Of a DNA stretch of 64,000 bases, positions 10,237-20,849 are shown in pieces; the stretch's first letter is position 1, and the number at the start of each line of letters is the position of its first letter. The DNA is from Heterobilharzia americana. Lineage: Eukaryota; Platyhelminthes; Trematoda; Strigeidida; Schistosomatidae. The translations under genes were made by a program, and so were the position numbers. The notes below the pieces were generated by a model. That model was not told the origin of the DNA. It did not search any database and was given only the letters and a program-made list of their open reading frames with translations. The stretch spans positions 57,357,257 to 57,421,256 of the forward strand of contig OX104128.1 of assembly GCA_944470555.2 (NCBI GenBank). The letters run 5' to 3'.

Positions 10237-10599
10237 ACCTACCTCCCAGTAAGTGATGTTGTTCCCACCGAGAATAACACTAAGGGTCAATGAAGTCAAC
10301 CGGAAACATAGGGATAAGAAGGGTAGAGAAAACAGTAAAATCTAAATCTCATCACTCTTAGTATGAAAATTAAAATCAATACTACCAAAGTTGGTTCAAC
10401 GTGAGTGCAAATTGTTTTTGTATACACAAAGCACGGGGTTTGAATTTACGGATGGCAAGAGCCTCAGTACGTTTGAGCACTCGACCCTGACCACTTTTAT
10501 TTAGTACTTTGAAACCTGTTTTCATGTCTACCGTGTGATTATGTGTTCAGCAATAAATGAAAATGGACGTCACCTGGACTTATCGGATCTCTTGAGGTC

Positions 10600-10676
10600 A
10601 TTTGTTTTTGAGGCCACTTACATGTTGAACCATCCTTAACTACATATCACGATTACTCCCCCCTATATATATGTAT

Positions 10677-10740
<64 letters not shown>

Positions 10741-11515
10741 ATTGATAAACACAGTAGGATGTAATGTAATCGACTGTGTGTTGTTTTGGCTTGTGTTGTA
10801 ACATGGACTTTGTCTTCTCTACGATGATGACTTTAGCTGCATAATATGTTTTACAGATGCCTAATCTAAGCCTTACCCTCACAATAAAGTTATATGAATC
10901 ACCTCTAAATGGTAATGAGATGTAGACATTTTTCTTAAGAACGAAACATTGCATACTTTTCAATGCAATATAACTCTCTGCACCTGTCGATAAATTTCAA
11001 CGAGTAGCCATCCTGTATCAGTGTTCTGGTCAGTAAGTTGGTTTCTTCCTCCTTCGTATCATTGGTGCAGATGCAATTTGTCCTGTTGAATAAGCATCTA
11101 ACTAAACAGCGTTTACATTAGGACTGGTAAACAGCTATTGAAATTAAGATATTGCCCTGTCCATGTAGGCTTCCTATAGATCGACTTGATCGAGTCATCC
11201 ACCTGTCGATTAAACAAATATGTCTAGGAACGGTAGCTGGTTGTTCATCTGTTGTTCACAAGTAAGGCTAGTGTGATTTTGAGCCGTGTTCATCTCTACT
11301 AAGCACATCTCATCATCAGGCTTTTCACATATGAGTATATCATCGATACCTTTCTTATAAAGTGAAATACTTCCAATCATATCGTCATCCATGTTTTCAA
11401 TACGTGACATATACACATCGGCTAGCAACGGTCCTAATGTACTACCCATCACAACGCCTTCAATCTGTTCAGTGTTCACCCTCGGATGTGAATTCAACTT
11501 TGTCAATACATAATA
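10600..11515 (-). mobile_element. Penelope-like element, RT to endonuclease fragment
   Basis: On -, 11210-11506 encodes RT motifs EGVVMGSTLGPLLADVYMSR and a decayed catalytic box (KKGIDDIL in place of YRYVDDIL), then QQMNNQLPFLDIFV. 10640-10963 continues with LPFRGDSYNF, CKTYYAAK and YQFTC. There the endonuclease start is interrupted by an expanded (CA)n tract. Stops and frameshifts are present and both ends are truncated. Confidence 0.85.
10678..10735 (+). repeat. (AC)n microsatellite inside PLE
   Basis: About 29 AC units at the point where the PLE should read CYQFTC-x-C. The (CV)n protein in that frame is an artefact of the repeat. Confidence 0.95.
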
Positions 11516-11635
11516 TAAAATATGATATCATTCCACTGATAATATCCTTAATTATCAATATGTGTATAAATGGCTTGAACAGTAATGTTTGATGTTTGTT
11601 CACCTCTTCCAAACCCTTCTATTACTATTTTTTTT

Positions 11636-12600
11636 AATTATTATTGTTGTTGTTATTAGTCCTTTGGGTTGAGTAGCACGCCGCCATTTCACTCTCTTCT
11701 ATCCAGTCTTTTTAAACTGGCTCCACCCCTGCCCAGAAGCTTTCATTTCTTCCTCACACGATCTCCTCCATGTCACTTTCGGATGCCCAACTCGTCGTTT
11801 CCCCTTTGGATTTCACTCGAGGGCCTAGTGCGTGTTGTCTCCAAATGGTTTTCTCAGTGTATGCCCAATCCATCTCCACTTTCTTTTGCATATTTGTTGG
11901 GTGATAGATTATTGGTCGGTTCTCTCCCAGAGTTCCTTGTTGCTTATTCTTTCTGGCCATCCGATCTTCAGTATCGAGTGGGCGTAGGCGACAGCTGTTC
12001 ACGTATGTCTGCAGCTTGTTGGAAATACTTTTCGTAACGCGCCAAGTCTCTCACCCATCACATAGAAGCACTGACTTACTTGACTGAATTAGTGTTGAAA
12101 ATCCGAATGTTGTTGTTTATGCTGAGTTGAGTGCAATAGATCTTCACACTGATTTCAGATTGATGAAGGAAGGCCTGTCTTGCTGTCTTTACGATCCTGG
12201 CTTTGACATCCTCATCTGTGCCTGTGTCGCCTGTAGTTGAAACAATGCTGTCTAGGTAGGTAGGTGAAAGAGACAACCTCCTTTAGATTTCTCTCGTTGA
12301 TGGTGATTGGTGTTTTTTTATTGTTGTTGGTTGGTTGGTCGGGTATCTTCACCACCTCTGTCTTCTCTACGTTCACCTGAATGAAGTGTCGTCTTTACTG
12401 CCTTTTCTGTCAACATGTCAGTTTCCGCCTGTAAATCTTCGAGTTTGTATGACACTAAGCATAAATCACCATTGACGATATCCAAATCTTCTAGGGTCTT
12501 TTCATCGGTCAAACAGCGTATGCCCATTTTCTCGCTCCTCCTGGTTTGTTGCATGATCCAGTCGACCACAATCAGGAAGATCATCGGTGATAGTAGACTC
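11636..12600 (-). mobile_element. RTE-clade LINE, 5'-truncated 3' fragment
   Basis: Starts on - with LLSPMIFLIVVDWIMQQT, then CLTDEKTLEDLDIVNGDLCL (catalytic FxDD replaced by VNGD). The C-terminal region continues to the tail of TTATTA-like repeats at 11636-11660. It is truncated close to the same RT position as the 379-1330 copy. Inactive. Confidence 0.85.
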
Positions 12601-12699
12601 GAAGTCTTTGGAGAAGGAGATTTTCTATTGATTTAGTTGTACTAGTCAATCTAATGTTAACATGCATCATCATTTAACTTTCCTCGTAAACCTCACTGT

Positions 12700-12995
12700 G
12701 TTCGTTGGCAGTGGAATCTAAAATGCATGTTTCGTCCGCTTTGGGGACTCGCCAACTGAATACATAACTACGGTAAATTACAAGCATGAGTAAATCATCA
12801 CTGATACTCGTTGTACACAAGGTGGGTCTAGTGACTTGATGCCATACTGACGTTTGAAGTGATGAGTTCTGGGTTTGACTCTCGCCGCAAGGGGGGAACA
12901 ACATCACTCACTAGAATGCAGGTGAACCCAGCTGACGAGTTGTAAATGGGACAAAACGCACATTATGGATTCCATTGCTGTATATGTTGTATTTG
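12700..12995. mobile_element. Head-to-head pair of S1 SINE pieces
   Basis: On -, 12700-12768 holds a decayed ribozyme (TTGGCGAG core, GAAACATGCA). On +, 12770-12995 holds a head with B box GGGTTTGACTCTC and the ribozyme CTGACGAG at 12932-12939. In the + ribozyme the invariant GAAA has become AAAA, so it should be inactive. Confidence 0.7.
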
Positions 12996-13044
12996 GTCGT
13001 CAGTAATCATTTAGAAGATGGGACCAAGAAAGATATACAGACAT

Positions 13045-13690
13045 GCAAATCAACGTCGAACCTCGCACACAAGTACATTGCTACACTTCACGCTACTACT
13101 GAAAGAACAAATGGGTAGAAAAAAAGATTAAGGTGTATGAGAGAAAAAACGATTCGAAAATAAAGTTTGGCGCCAATATTCGGGCTTTAGAAGACGTCGA
13201 AGAGCGAAAATATCCGTGCCGTTGTGATCGATTTTCAGCCGTCATCAAGAGTCCTCAACCTTTGATTCCCTATCCTTTTGAGAGCCCCATACAGGTAGTA
13301 TACACCTTCGTATACGGTTCAGACCCATAGTTAAAGACTTAATCGACTGATTTCACGTCTTGGTTTGCCTACACTGAATCCCTTCTTCCAATCTAATCCA
13401 ACTTCTCCAAGCACTGCAAGTTCAAGTAGGTGGTGGTTCGGCATGACGAGTACATGTCTAAACCACCTCAATCGATGAAGGTTCACAATCTCACTACACG
13501 CCTTTCTTTCCTTTCCTAGTACCCTTCACCTATTTCGACATTGCTGACACAGTAATTCCATCATAAGCGAGGAATGCTGCTAAGATGCGTTTGTTCAAAA
13601 ACTTGTATTCGCTTCATATGTTCTACTTTCAATCGCCATGTTTCAGAACCGTAGAATAGGACAGAACGGACCGCAGAGATGAGACCAAAG
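13045..13690 (-). mobile_element. LINE B' C-terminal and 3' UTR fragment
   Basis: On - it reads AVRSVLFYGSETWRLKVEHM near 13600-13690, followed by the CCHC-like C-terminal block in broken frames, then the 3' UTR ending with GCGAGGTTCGACGTTGATTTG. YGSETW is the conserved post-RT motif of this LINE group. Confidence 0.75.
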
Positions 13691-13959
13691 CTTTCAAAAC
13701 CGTCCAAATGGAGTTCATATTCGCTTATTATGTATATTTCAGTCTATGGGGGGTTAGAGAAAACAATTTTAGTCTTTGAATGTAGGACCTCGGCTATAAA
13801 AAACCTAATATACGATGTCAAAGATAAACTTAATTTTTCAACCTCACTTCATTTTCTTCACTCCTTATTTACTTAGATTTGCAATATCAACATACTTCAT
13901 TCTTTAGTATTACGCAAGTTTTGAGCTTTTGCTGTTCTGGGGCCGGATGGTCAAAAAAG

Positions 13960-14290
13960 AAACGACGAATGAACCAATACCGCCGGCCCGGCAGACCGTG
14001 GGGCATGGTGGAGTGTGTTATTTTTGGGGCCGACCTTATCTACCCCCCCCCCCTTTCACTGAGAAGGCAGCATGGCACTGCTGCTAGCAGCAGTACGTCT
14101 TCGCCTTAAGACCCCCATCATAGTGTAGTAATTTACACCACAACGGTAACTGCTTTTCGTCTAACGACTACCCAACAGACCTTTCCGGTATGGTAAGACC
14201 TCGAGGGAACAAGTGTTCCACCAGCATAGCTCTTTGGGTCATTGTGATATGCAAACTCGACCACCACGTCAAGGTAGCAGCTATTGGTCG
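13960..14290 (-). mobile_element. LINE B 5' end fragment
   Basis: Matches 39690-39880 (5' end of the near-full LINE B) in the same orientation, including CCCCCATCATA-GTAGTAA and GGAACAAGTGTTCCACCA. It is joined at about 14290 to an oppositely oriented B 3' end. Confidence 0.6.
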
Positions 14291-14420
14291 GTACTTTATA
14301 TTTCTTCTGACTGAATTTTCTTTTCTTCATCTTCCACCTCACTACCTTTTTACTTGATGTACTGATATGAGCTGTGGCAACTCGGACCGTTACGTAGTCC
14401 TATGTTGGTTTGGATGGATG
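14290..14420 (+). mobile_element. LINE B 3' end fragment
   Basis: TTTCTTCTGACTGAATTTTC...CTTGATGTACTGATATGAGCTGTGGCAACTCGGACC...CCTATGTTGG matches 40470-40600 (+), ending in GGATGGATGGAT. Confidence 0.75.
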
Positions 14421-14734
14421 GATTACGCAAGTTTCATTTTTCTAAGTTTTGACCTACACTGGTTGTTTCGATGTCTTCAGTACCGTGCTGTTCTCATTTT
14501 TTTATCACCAGTAGGATAATATTAATTCTCATTTTCTGGATACTAACTATTGCCATGCTTCATTACCGCCTTAGTAACAGAAGTCTAGACTGGACAGCCA
14601 ATGTGATTACGATCAAGAGATAGCAATGCGTCATGAATTCACATAAAGGAAGTCTACTCTTCGCTTTTACTCAAAAAAATGAAATGTAGTGAATTTTGAT
14701 ACTGGACGATGATTGAAGATGGAATGAAAACTCG

Positions 14735-14935
14735 CCCCATAAGGGGATTCGAACTAGCGACCATTGGGTTTCTGGCCCGACTGTTGACCAGTTTTTTATT
14801 TAACTACAATTAGTCAGTGTGAATACAATCAAGCGGTAATACCACGTCACGAATTCACATGGTAGTCGAGCAAACAAACCTGTGGCCGGAAACCTGATGG
14901 TTATTGGTTCGAGTCCTACTGTGGTCCAGCTTTTT
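14735..14935. repeat. Decayed tRNA-like repeat pieces
   Basis: On - there is a B-box-like TAGTTCGAATCCCC at about 14743-14756. On + there is GGTTCGAGTCC near 14907. No complete element or tRNA can be assigned. Confidence 0.35.
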
Positions 14936-15091
14936 ATTTCACCTTCATCACTAAAGAATTCACCAAGGATTGGTTTAATACTACATATATAGGGGGGAAC
15001 TATGTGTACTAGGATAAGGCTTGATGTGAGTTAAATGAAAACAATATTGTTCGCTTCCAAATTATATCTTTCTGATTATTTTTCATCTCAG

Positions 15092-15139
15092 ATCATGGAT
15101 GACATCGCAGAGTTGATTGCGACTACACTTCACTTTTGA
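15092..15139 (+). CDS. CPSF1: CPSF1 (CPSF160) terminal exon
   Basis: Acceptor TTTCATCTCAG precedes 15092. The exon is 16 codons, IMDDIAELIATTLHF plus TGA at 15137-15139. Joined in phase 0 to the exon ending 7197, the protein ends AWKIMDDIAELIATTLHF. This matches the family's C-terminal pattern (ILDDLLETDRVTAHF in human CPSF1), including the final aromatic residue directly before the stop. This small exon confirms the gene model and the GTGTAAGT donor choice. Confidence 0.87.
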   Translation: MMDDIAELIATTLHF

Positions 15140-15430
15140 TCAATGGATTCCTTTACAGTGAAATTGAACTGAACGACTGATCATTCTTCACCTTTATCTG
15201 TTGTAAACATATGTACACACAGAGACACACACACACACATACACATTTAACATATTGTGAATATCGAACAGAAGTGTTTGCGCGTGTTTGTGTTTATTAG
15301 AAACAAATAGAAAGAGAAAAATATAAGAAAGCGTGAAACTTTAAGGGACCAGATTGTACAACCACTTCAGTGTATAGTTTATATATATATGTATACATAT
15401 GCATAAATGTATTTTGGTTGAATTAAATCT
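15140..15430 (+). other. CPSF1: Probable CPSF1 3' UTR
   Basis: Sequence after the stop contains an ACACAC tract and an ATTAAA poly(A)-signal variant at 15422-15427, followed by the GT-rich TGTTCTGTTGTGG. The real cleavage site is not determinable here. Confidence 0.45.
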
Positions 15431-15600
15431 TTATGTTCTGTTGTGGAAGTTTTTATTTCACTTTAGTGATTAGACCGAGAAGAGGATATACTGTTTGATG
15501 GTCATTTGTACGGTGAGATACAATGAGTTGACGGCGAACAATGGGTTAAGTATGAAAGAAAATCCCGTGGCTAACTGTTTCATTAAGAAAAGATACTCTC
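15405..15600 (+). repeat. Direct repeat, copy 1 (copy 2 at 17245-17440)
   Basis: TTATGTTCTGTTGTGGAAGT...TTTGTACGGTGAGATA...TAACTGTTTCATT resembles 17245-17440 in order and orientation, with moderate divergence. The two copies flank the LINE B fragments between them. Confidence 0.55.
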
Positions 15601-15960
15601 TTGAATGGCGTCCGCCAACATCAACCCAACGATGGACAGAAACAGATCATATTGCCGTAAGGCACCGTTGGAATATCTGCTTGAACTCTGACCATGTGCT
15701 AGTACGGGCTGGTGTGTGTCTGCACTTTACTGGTCTATTAGTAGATGAGGACGCCAAGTTAACTAGGCCTTTATCTGAACGTTACAGTAATGCTCGTTCT
15801 GAAGAAACCTTGCGTGATATTTAGTCTGTTGTAGAAACTGTGGTAAAGACGGCTAGTTGCTAACTTACACCTGACGTTAGCGAACGTCATTGGATTTCTA
15901 CGACATCACCGAAGTGATTGATGCGAGAAAACTGATTCCAGCTGGTTGGCTATGACCATG
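15590..15960 (+). mobile_element. LINE B endonuclease fragment
   Basis: Frame 15495-15824 contains EWRPPTSTQRWTETDHIAVR and LNSDHVLVRAGVCL. The SDH triad member of the APE endonuclease is intact. It continues as PLSERYSNARSEETL, then is decayed. No RT follows on this strand. Confidence 0.8.
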
Positions 15961-16049
15961 ATGAGGAGCGAACGCAACTTAAACTCAAGTTTACCAAGAG
16001 TCTTCATGTCGATCACGAGTAGTGGTAGGTGGTGCTAGCGAGCCATCCA

Positions 16050-17110
16050 CATCAACCTAGGACCAGGCATTACTACGTAACAGTCCTAGTTGCCACACCT
16101 TATATCAGTACATCAAGTAAAAAAGGCAGTGAGGCGCAAGGTGAAGATAAGAGAATGCAGTCAAAAGAAATATAAAGTATGAAAGAGAGAAAGGAAGAAT
16201 GAGAAAGTGGTGAGATTCGGTATAGCGTTAAGATGAGGATAATGTGTATGCATCTGCGCCACTGACATCGGTTCTTAGCCATATCACCTAAAGTCTCCAA
16301 CCACTGGTTCCTTTTGTCCCGCGGACCCCAACCACTCAGTTTGCATCGCCCCACATGGCTCAAAGCAGCGGTCAGAGACTTCATACATTGGTGCCATGTT
16401 TTAATGTGGCCACCTCGGGCCTTTTTCCAGTCTGGACCTACTTCAGCGAACATTGCGTGACGAGGCAATCGGTAACTAGGTATACGTAACACATGCCCCA
16501 ACCATCTCAGTCGATGAGGGTTCACAACCGACTTACCTCTTCTCTCTAAAACTCTACTCCTGACTTCTGCATTACTCACGTGGTGACACACGGTGGGCAT
16601 GTGCTACGAAGGCAACGGTGGTCAAACACCTGAAGCCTTCTCATATCTTCCACCTTCAGTGGCCATGTTTCAAAGCCGTACAGTAGAACAGACTGAATTG
16701 CTATGCAGTAAACGCAACCTTTAGTAGACAATTGTATATCACGGTGGCGCCACAAGTGGCGTAAGTTGGCAAAGCCAATCAAGCCTTTTGTATCCGGGCA
16801 GAGATTTCACTGAGCCATCAGAGCTGATCCTACTTCCGAGGCAAGTGAAGTGGCCAACACACTCAACCACTATACTCTCTATTGTTAGCCGTGGCACCGT
16901 TGAAGACCAATCCTGGAGCAGCAATTTGCATTTGGTTGGTGGGAAACGCATCCCAAACATTCTCAAATTCCCACTCAGTGTTCATAAGACTCTGCATCTT
17001 GTCAGCATCTTCACTTAACAGGACAATGTCATCTGCATATTCTAGGTCTAGTGCTAGTGAGCAGGAGAGATGGAAAAGACATGAGCGTTGGGTAACACTT
17101 GGCAGCCGTT
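16050..17110 (-). mobile_element. LINE B RT-to-3' fragment
   Basis: On -: LEYADDIVLLSEDADKM with the YADD catalytic codons at 17028-17039, then CKLLLQDWSSTV, GHFTCLGSRISSDGS and LLYGFETWPLKVEDMRR. The C-terminal block RLRWLGHVLRIPSYRLPRHA follows, then GGHIKTWHQCMKSLT and WGPRDKRNQWLETLGDMAKN. The 3' UTR ends with CCTAGGTTGA. Frameshifted in at least three places. Confidence 0.88.
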
Positions 17111-17244
17111 TAGGCTAATTAAGGATACCGGCAAAAAGACGGTGCGTAAAACCATCACTGGAAACGAAACGTTGATAACTTTCAACGGCAGGTTGAGCAG
17201 AAGACTTTGAAGCGTAATCCATCCGGTCTAGAGCAATACTTCAG

Positions 17245-17440
17245 TTGCTTGAATTATATTTTTATGTTATATAGTGGAAATTTTTTTAACTTTCATTCTG
17301 ATGATTAAACTGATACAGAGATGAAACCATACTATTTCAAGGTTATTTGTACTGTGTGATAGAGTGAGCTTTAGGTAGACAACGAGGGAAATCAAAAACT
17401 CTGTGAGTAACTGTTTCATTTTCTCTTTCTTGAACTACTC
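17245..17440 (+). repeat. Direct repeat, copy 2
   Basis: Counterpart of 15405-15600. Confidence 0.5.
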
Positions 17441-18220
17441 AACGCTTTTCAACCCCTGAAGATTTTCATTTCTCACATGGAAAGTTAGTTCGTAAATGTG
17501 ACAGTTTACAAATTTATACATTCTATGATACTACTATATTGTATGGAAATAAATTACTTCTGGTGAACTGGAGAATTCTTTGTCAGACCAAGAGTATCTC
17601 GAATATCTCACTAACGATGAATGTCAGTGGTAATAATAATTAAGTGTTACTTAAAGTTAACAATGCAGCATAAATTCTCACACCTGGTATATATTGGCCT
17701 ATGATATATAGTACCCGGTTACTCAGGTGAAAGTTAGAGTAATAGAATTTGAAATTGAGACTTATGCTTTCAAAGTCAAGTGATAATCTCAGGATCGATA
17801 ATGTTGATAGTAGTGGTAGTAATAACAATAGGGTATCAGTAGTATTAGTAATCTGTTCATCTTACGCTGCAAAATCTTCAATTGTTGTTTAGAATACAAT
17901 AACTTCCACTACATCCAGTTCAGTAGTAAACCTATACGTATCACTATGAACAATTGCAGGTAAATGAGATAATGACAGTATTATGTGGCTCTTAAAACTG
18001 ATGTGTAGATAGGGAGTAGATTCGAAAGTGTGATCCAGTTATTCAGGTCCAAATATCGATAATTAATTATGCCTCTAAAAATTGTGACAAATATTTATAC
18101 CCCATGGTGGGCATGCTTAAAGTCATTCTCTGAACTAGGGTTTTGTCTCGAAGACGTTTCAATGTCATCCTAGATACTGTAATTTGATCTTCACAAAGAT
18201 GATGTGCATTATTGCTTTCA
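17441..18220. other. No recognisable element
   Basis: AT-rich intergenic DNA with a few TAA/TAG trinucleotide runs. Nothing assignable. Confidence 0.5.
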
Positions 18221-18221
18221 G

Positions 18222-18390
18222 GTTGATATTCATCATGGATTGACAATAGTTGGAGGAAACCTGGAGCACTGGACAGCTGTTTCCTCTTAATATGGGACTC
18301 CTCAGCAGCACATTACCATTGGGCCACAATCCAATGGTCCACACTTCCTACTTCTGTTACTTCATGATATAGCATGACCTCCATCCAATG
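18222..18390 (-). mobile_element. S2 SINE, antisense
   Basis: On -: a decayed head, then GTGCTGCTGAGGAGTCCCATA with core CTGAGGAG (18298-18305), GAAA (18280-18283), CAGCTGTC and CAGTGC. Stem II is spoiled (AAGAG before GAAA), so cleavage is unlikely. Confidence 0.7.
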
Positions 18391-18724
18391 CCATCGTTGA
18401 ACAACTGTCCTTATGTCCGACTTGGTTGGCCCCATTAGTCAGTCCATAATGAATACCAACTTGAAATCAATAAATCTACACAAACCTCAAAATTATATTA
18501 CTATCTCGTAGTGAAATCGATTCTTCACTGATAGATTATATATGTATATGCATTATAAGTACTGTTTTAATTCTCACCCTTGGATGTGATATGGAATAGA
18601 TTGGAAACAGCATGTGACAGTTTATAAGTGAACGCTTTTTAATTCAAGCTTTGAAAATTTCTGAACAGTCTTCAGTTAGTTTACTGAAATTAAAGTGTAA
18701 AATTTTAAATCAATCAACATTAAT

Positions 18725-18963
18725 TAATTGCTATGACGGTCCAAAGCAAGAAGATCAAACATTTGTGGAATGAATCGAATTCCAACTTTATGTTCTCTAA
18801 AGTCTTCAACACACACACACACTAGGCTTAAAAAGTTCACGACCTCGTCAACCAATACTAGAAACATTCAAAATAGCATACCACACCATAAAATCGACCA
18901 GCGAAAGTTATATGACAGAAGTATGACTACGGTTCAAACGGATACCGAATCTGATGAAAAGTG
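18725..18963 (+). other. Possible coding exon of unknown gene
   Basis: A Ser/Thr-rich open frame (SKARRSNICGMNRIPTL ... TDTESDEKW) runs straight into the good donor GTGAGTAA at 18964. No convincing acceptor or family match. It could equally be chance, and part of it is a CACACA tract. Confidence 0.25.
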
Positions 18964-19039
18964 GTGAGTAATAAGGATATGCTGAAATCCAGGAATAAAT
19001 CATAGAGAACTAAATGTCTAGCGGACAACGCTTTTGTGT

Positions 19040-19145
19040 CTGTGTACAAATGAGAACAATATCACTCATTGGGAGGCACTTACATCTAGCTGACGAGTTC
19101 AAAATGAGACGAAACGCACGTCGCGAATTCTTTAATTAGTCATCA
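19040..19145 (+). mobile_element. S1 SINE tail with degenerate hammerhead
   Basis: GAGAACAATATCACTCATTGGGAGG leads into TCTAGCTGACGAG (core 19090-19097), GAAA at 19111-19114 and the site GTC before GCGAATTC. Stem I no longer pairs, so activity is doubtful. Confidence 0.7.
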
Positions 19146-19654
19146 AGCAGACTATAAAATGAATTAATATGAGTTGGAAATAATAGGAATACTAATAATG
19201 TTTTAAAATGATATGTAGGATAATATGTTGAAAGAATTAGATAATAAATATAACGGTAAGAAAGTAACAGTTCACCAAGGTGAACCACAAACTTCTTTTA
19301 CTCATATAAGCTTGACTTTAGACGACAGTTTGTTACTGCTTTTGCAAAACGTCACGATCTACCATTTATTACTTGGAAAATTGTGATTGGTTCGACAGTA
19401 CCAAGGATGTGTTTACCAATGTCATTGCTGTGAAGCGTTACACCTCTGAATGATAAGGTTTTTGGCAAAAGTTCAGAGATTCTTTTTAGTCAGGACCCTT
19501 TTCTTTCTTCCAACATACATGCTACTGCAAGTAAAGCAAATAAAATTGAAGGTAACGTGATGACTTTTCACATGCAAATTAGTTTCTCTGAGTATATTCT
19601 TGGTGGGTTCCTCTATGCACCAAACGAAATGTAATTTGCTTTATGTACCCTAGG

Positions 19655-20300
19655 GTCCACACTATCTGCAGTCCTGGTACTCTGGAGGATGAACTAAGTT
19701 TTTTTCAAAAATATTCTGATTGAAAACCAGTATCCTGAGCTTTTCATTGCTAAAACTATGAAAATGAAAGCAAATAAGCATTCCACTTCTACGGTTCCTA
19801 ATAAGCCTCTTTTCATGGGTTTACAGTTCAACGGAGACGCATCAGGAGATATATTAAAAAACCGTCTGTCATGCTCATTGAGAAAAACTTTCTATGCTGC
19901 CAAAATCAGATTAACTTTCTCCACTCACCCAAGGCTTCGATTAACGTAAAGGACACAAGCTAGCTCACTTGGTCACCTCGATGTATGTTTATCAATTGGC
20001 CGTACACAGCGTTCGCCTTCCAGACATTTCCGAACATATACCAGCCTGATCCCACAAAGGAAAATAATTCACAGCTCCATTTTAAAATATTAGGTCGATT
20101 ATGACCACTCGGGGTAAATGCAGTAAACAACTTCAGCGTCATCTAGAGAGTTCGTGCAAATCTCGTGAAAGGTGTACGTCTAAAACTTCATCAAACTGTC
20201 CAAGCCATGACAATTAATATTTTGAAGCATGAACTCTACGTTCAAAATAAATTTGTTCAGTCACTTGATTTGCAATGGACATAACGTATAAGAATATTTT
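19655..20300 (+). mobile_element. Penelope-like element, 3' fragment
   Basis: On +: STICSPGTLEDELSFFQKYSD, then KPLFMGLQFNGDASGDILKN, CSLRKTFYAAK and a GIY-YIG relic (VYQLAVHSVRLPDISEHIPA). This matches the linker-endonuclease order of the other PLE copies. Stops and frameshifts present. Confidence 0.8.
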
Positions 20301-20437
20301 TATCTTCAAAAATCCTTTCATTCATATCTTCGCACACATTACATCTCTCCACTCTTATAATTCTGATTTCTCTTTACATTTACCGTGTTGCATCATTTAA
20401 CTTAGTAACTAAATATAAAATTTGGGGATTTAGTGGT

Positions 20438-20640
20438 TTTACAGGTTGGCATTCATCATGGAATGACATCACTTGGAGGAATATTGGAAAGCTGGGAGCA
20501 CTGGACAGTTGTTTCGTCCTAGTATGGGACTCCTCAGTAGTGCGCACGCATGACCTCGGTGTCACCGCCAGGAATTGAACCCAAGACCTTCAGGATCCGT
20601 GGTCAACACGTTACCATTGAGCCACTGGGTCGGAATCCAA
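20438..20640 (-). mobile_element. S2 SINE, antisense, near complete
   Basis: On -: A box CAGTGGCTCAATGG (20613-20626), B box GGTTCAATTCC (about 20571-20582), then the hammerhead at 20498-20543 and the S2 3' block. Paired head to head with the + S2 at 20850. Confidence 0.8.
20498..20543 (-). ncRNA. Hammerhead ribozyme, S2 class, nearly intact
   Basis: On -: GCACTA, core CTGAGGAG (20530-20537), stem II TCC-CATACTA-GGA, C, GAAA (20512-20515), stem III ACA/TGT, NUH site GTC, then CAGTGC. Only base pair 1.1 (A facing C) is wrong. Cleavage is predicted between 20504 and 20503. Confidence 0.75.
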
Positions 20641-20849
20641 TGGTTTAAATCCCCACAAACCCCCAAATTCAATTGATTAAGTGCTCACTGATGTCTAACT
20701 TCGAGAGGTGATTTCTGAAGTTCCAATGAGAAGTCATGACCGGTGGGCCAAACCTGGTGGTTGTGAGGACAAATACTCAACGATGACATTAAGTTATAGT
20801 TGCGCTTTATCGCGAACTGACAGAAGTCGGAAATATGGATGACTGGATT

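Larger units (their letters stand above)
9940..10290 (-). mobile_element. S1 SINE tandem dimer with two hammerheads
   Basis: Read on -: ribozyme at 10187-10236, then a body containing CCCATATGCCAATAGAGACC and GTATAACACAAGCAACAAC, then GTGGGAACAACATCACTTAC and a second ribozyme at 9951-10000. The two cleavage positions are 236 bp apart. The tRNA-like head found in other S1 copies is missing from the unit between them. Such head-to-tail units resemble the multimeric RNAs that hammerheads process in Sm-alpha and retrozyme elements. Confidence 0.8.

Noticed and set aside
10640..10963. 107-codon frame with a (CV)n run
   Set aside because: A PLE endonuclease remnant disrupted by an (AC)n tract; the CV run is not a real protein feature.
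1..15139. Assignment of the + exons to DDB1 or SF3B3 instead of CPSF1
   Set aside because: They share the fold, but the DGDLIWRYL...AKKSG segment and the ending IMDDIAELIATTLHF fit CPSF160 clearly better.
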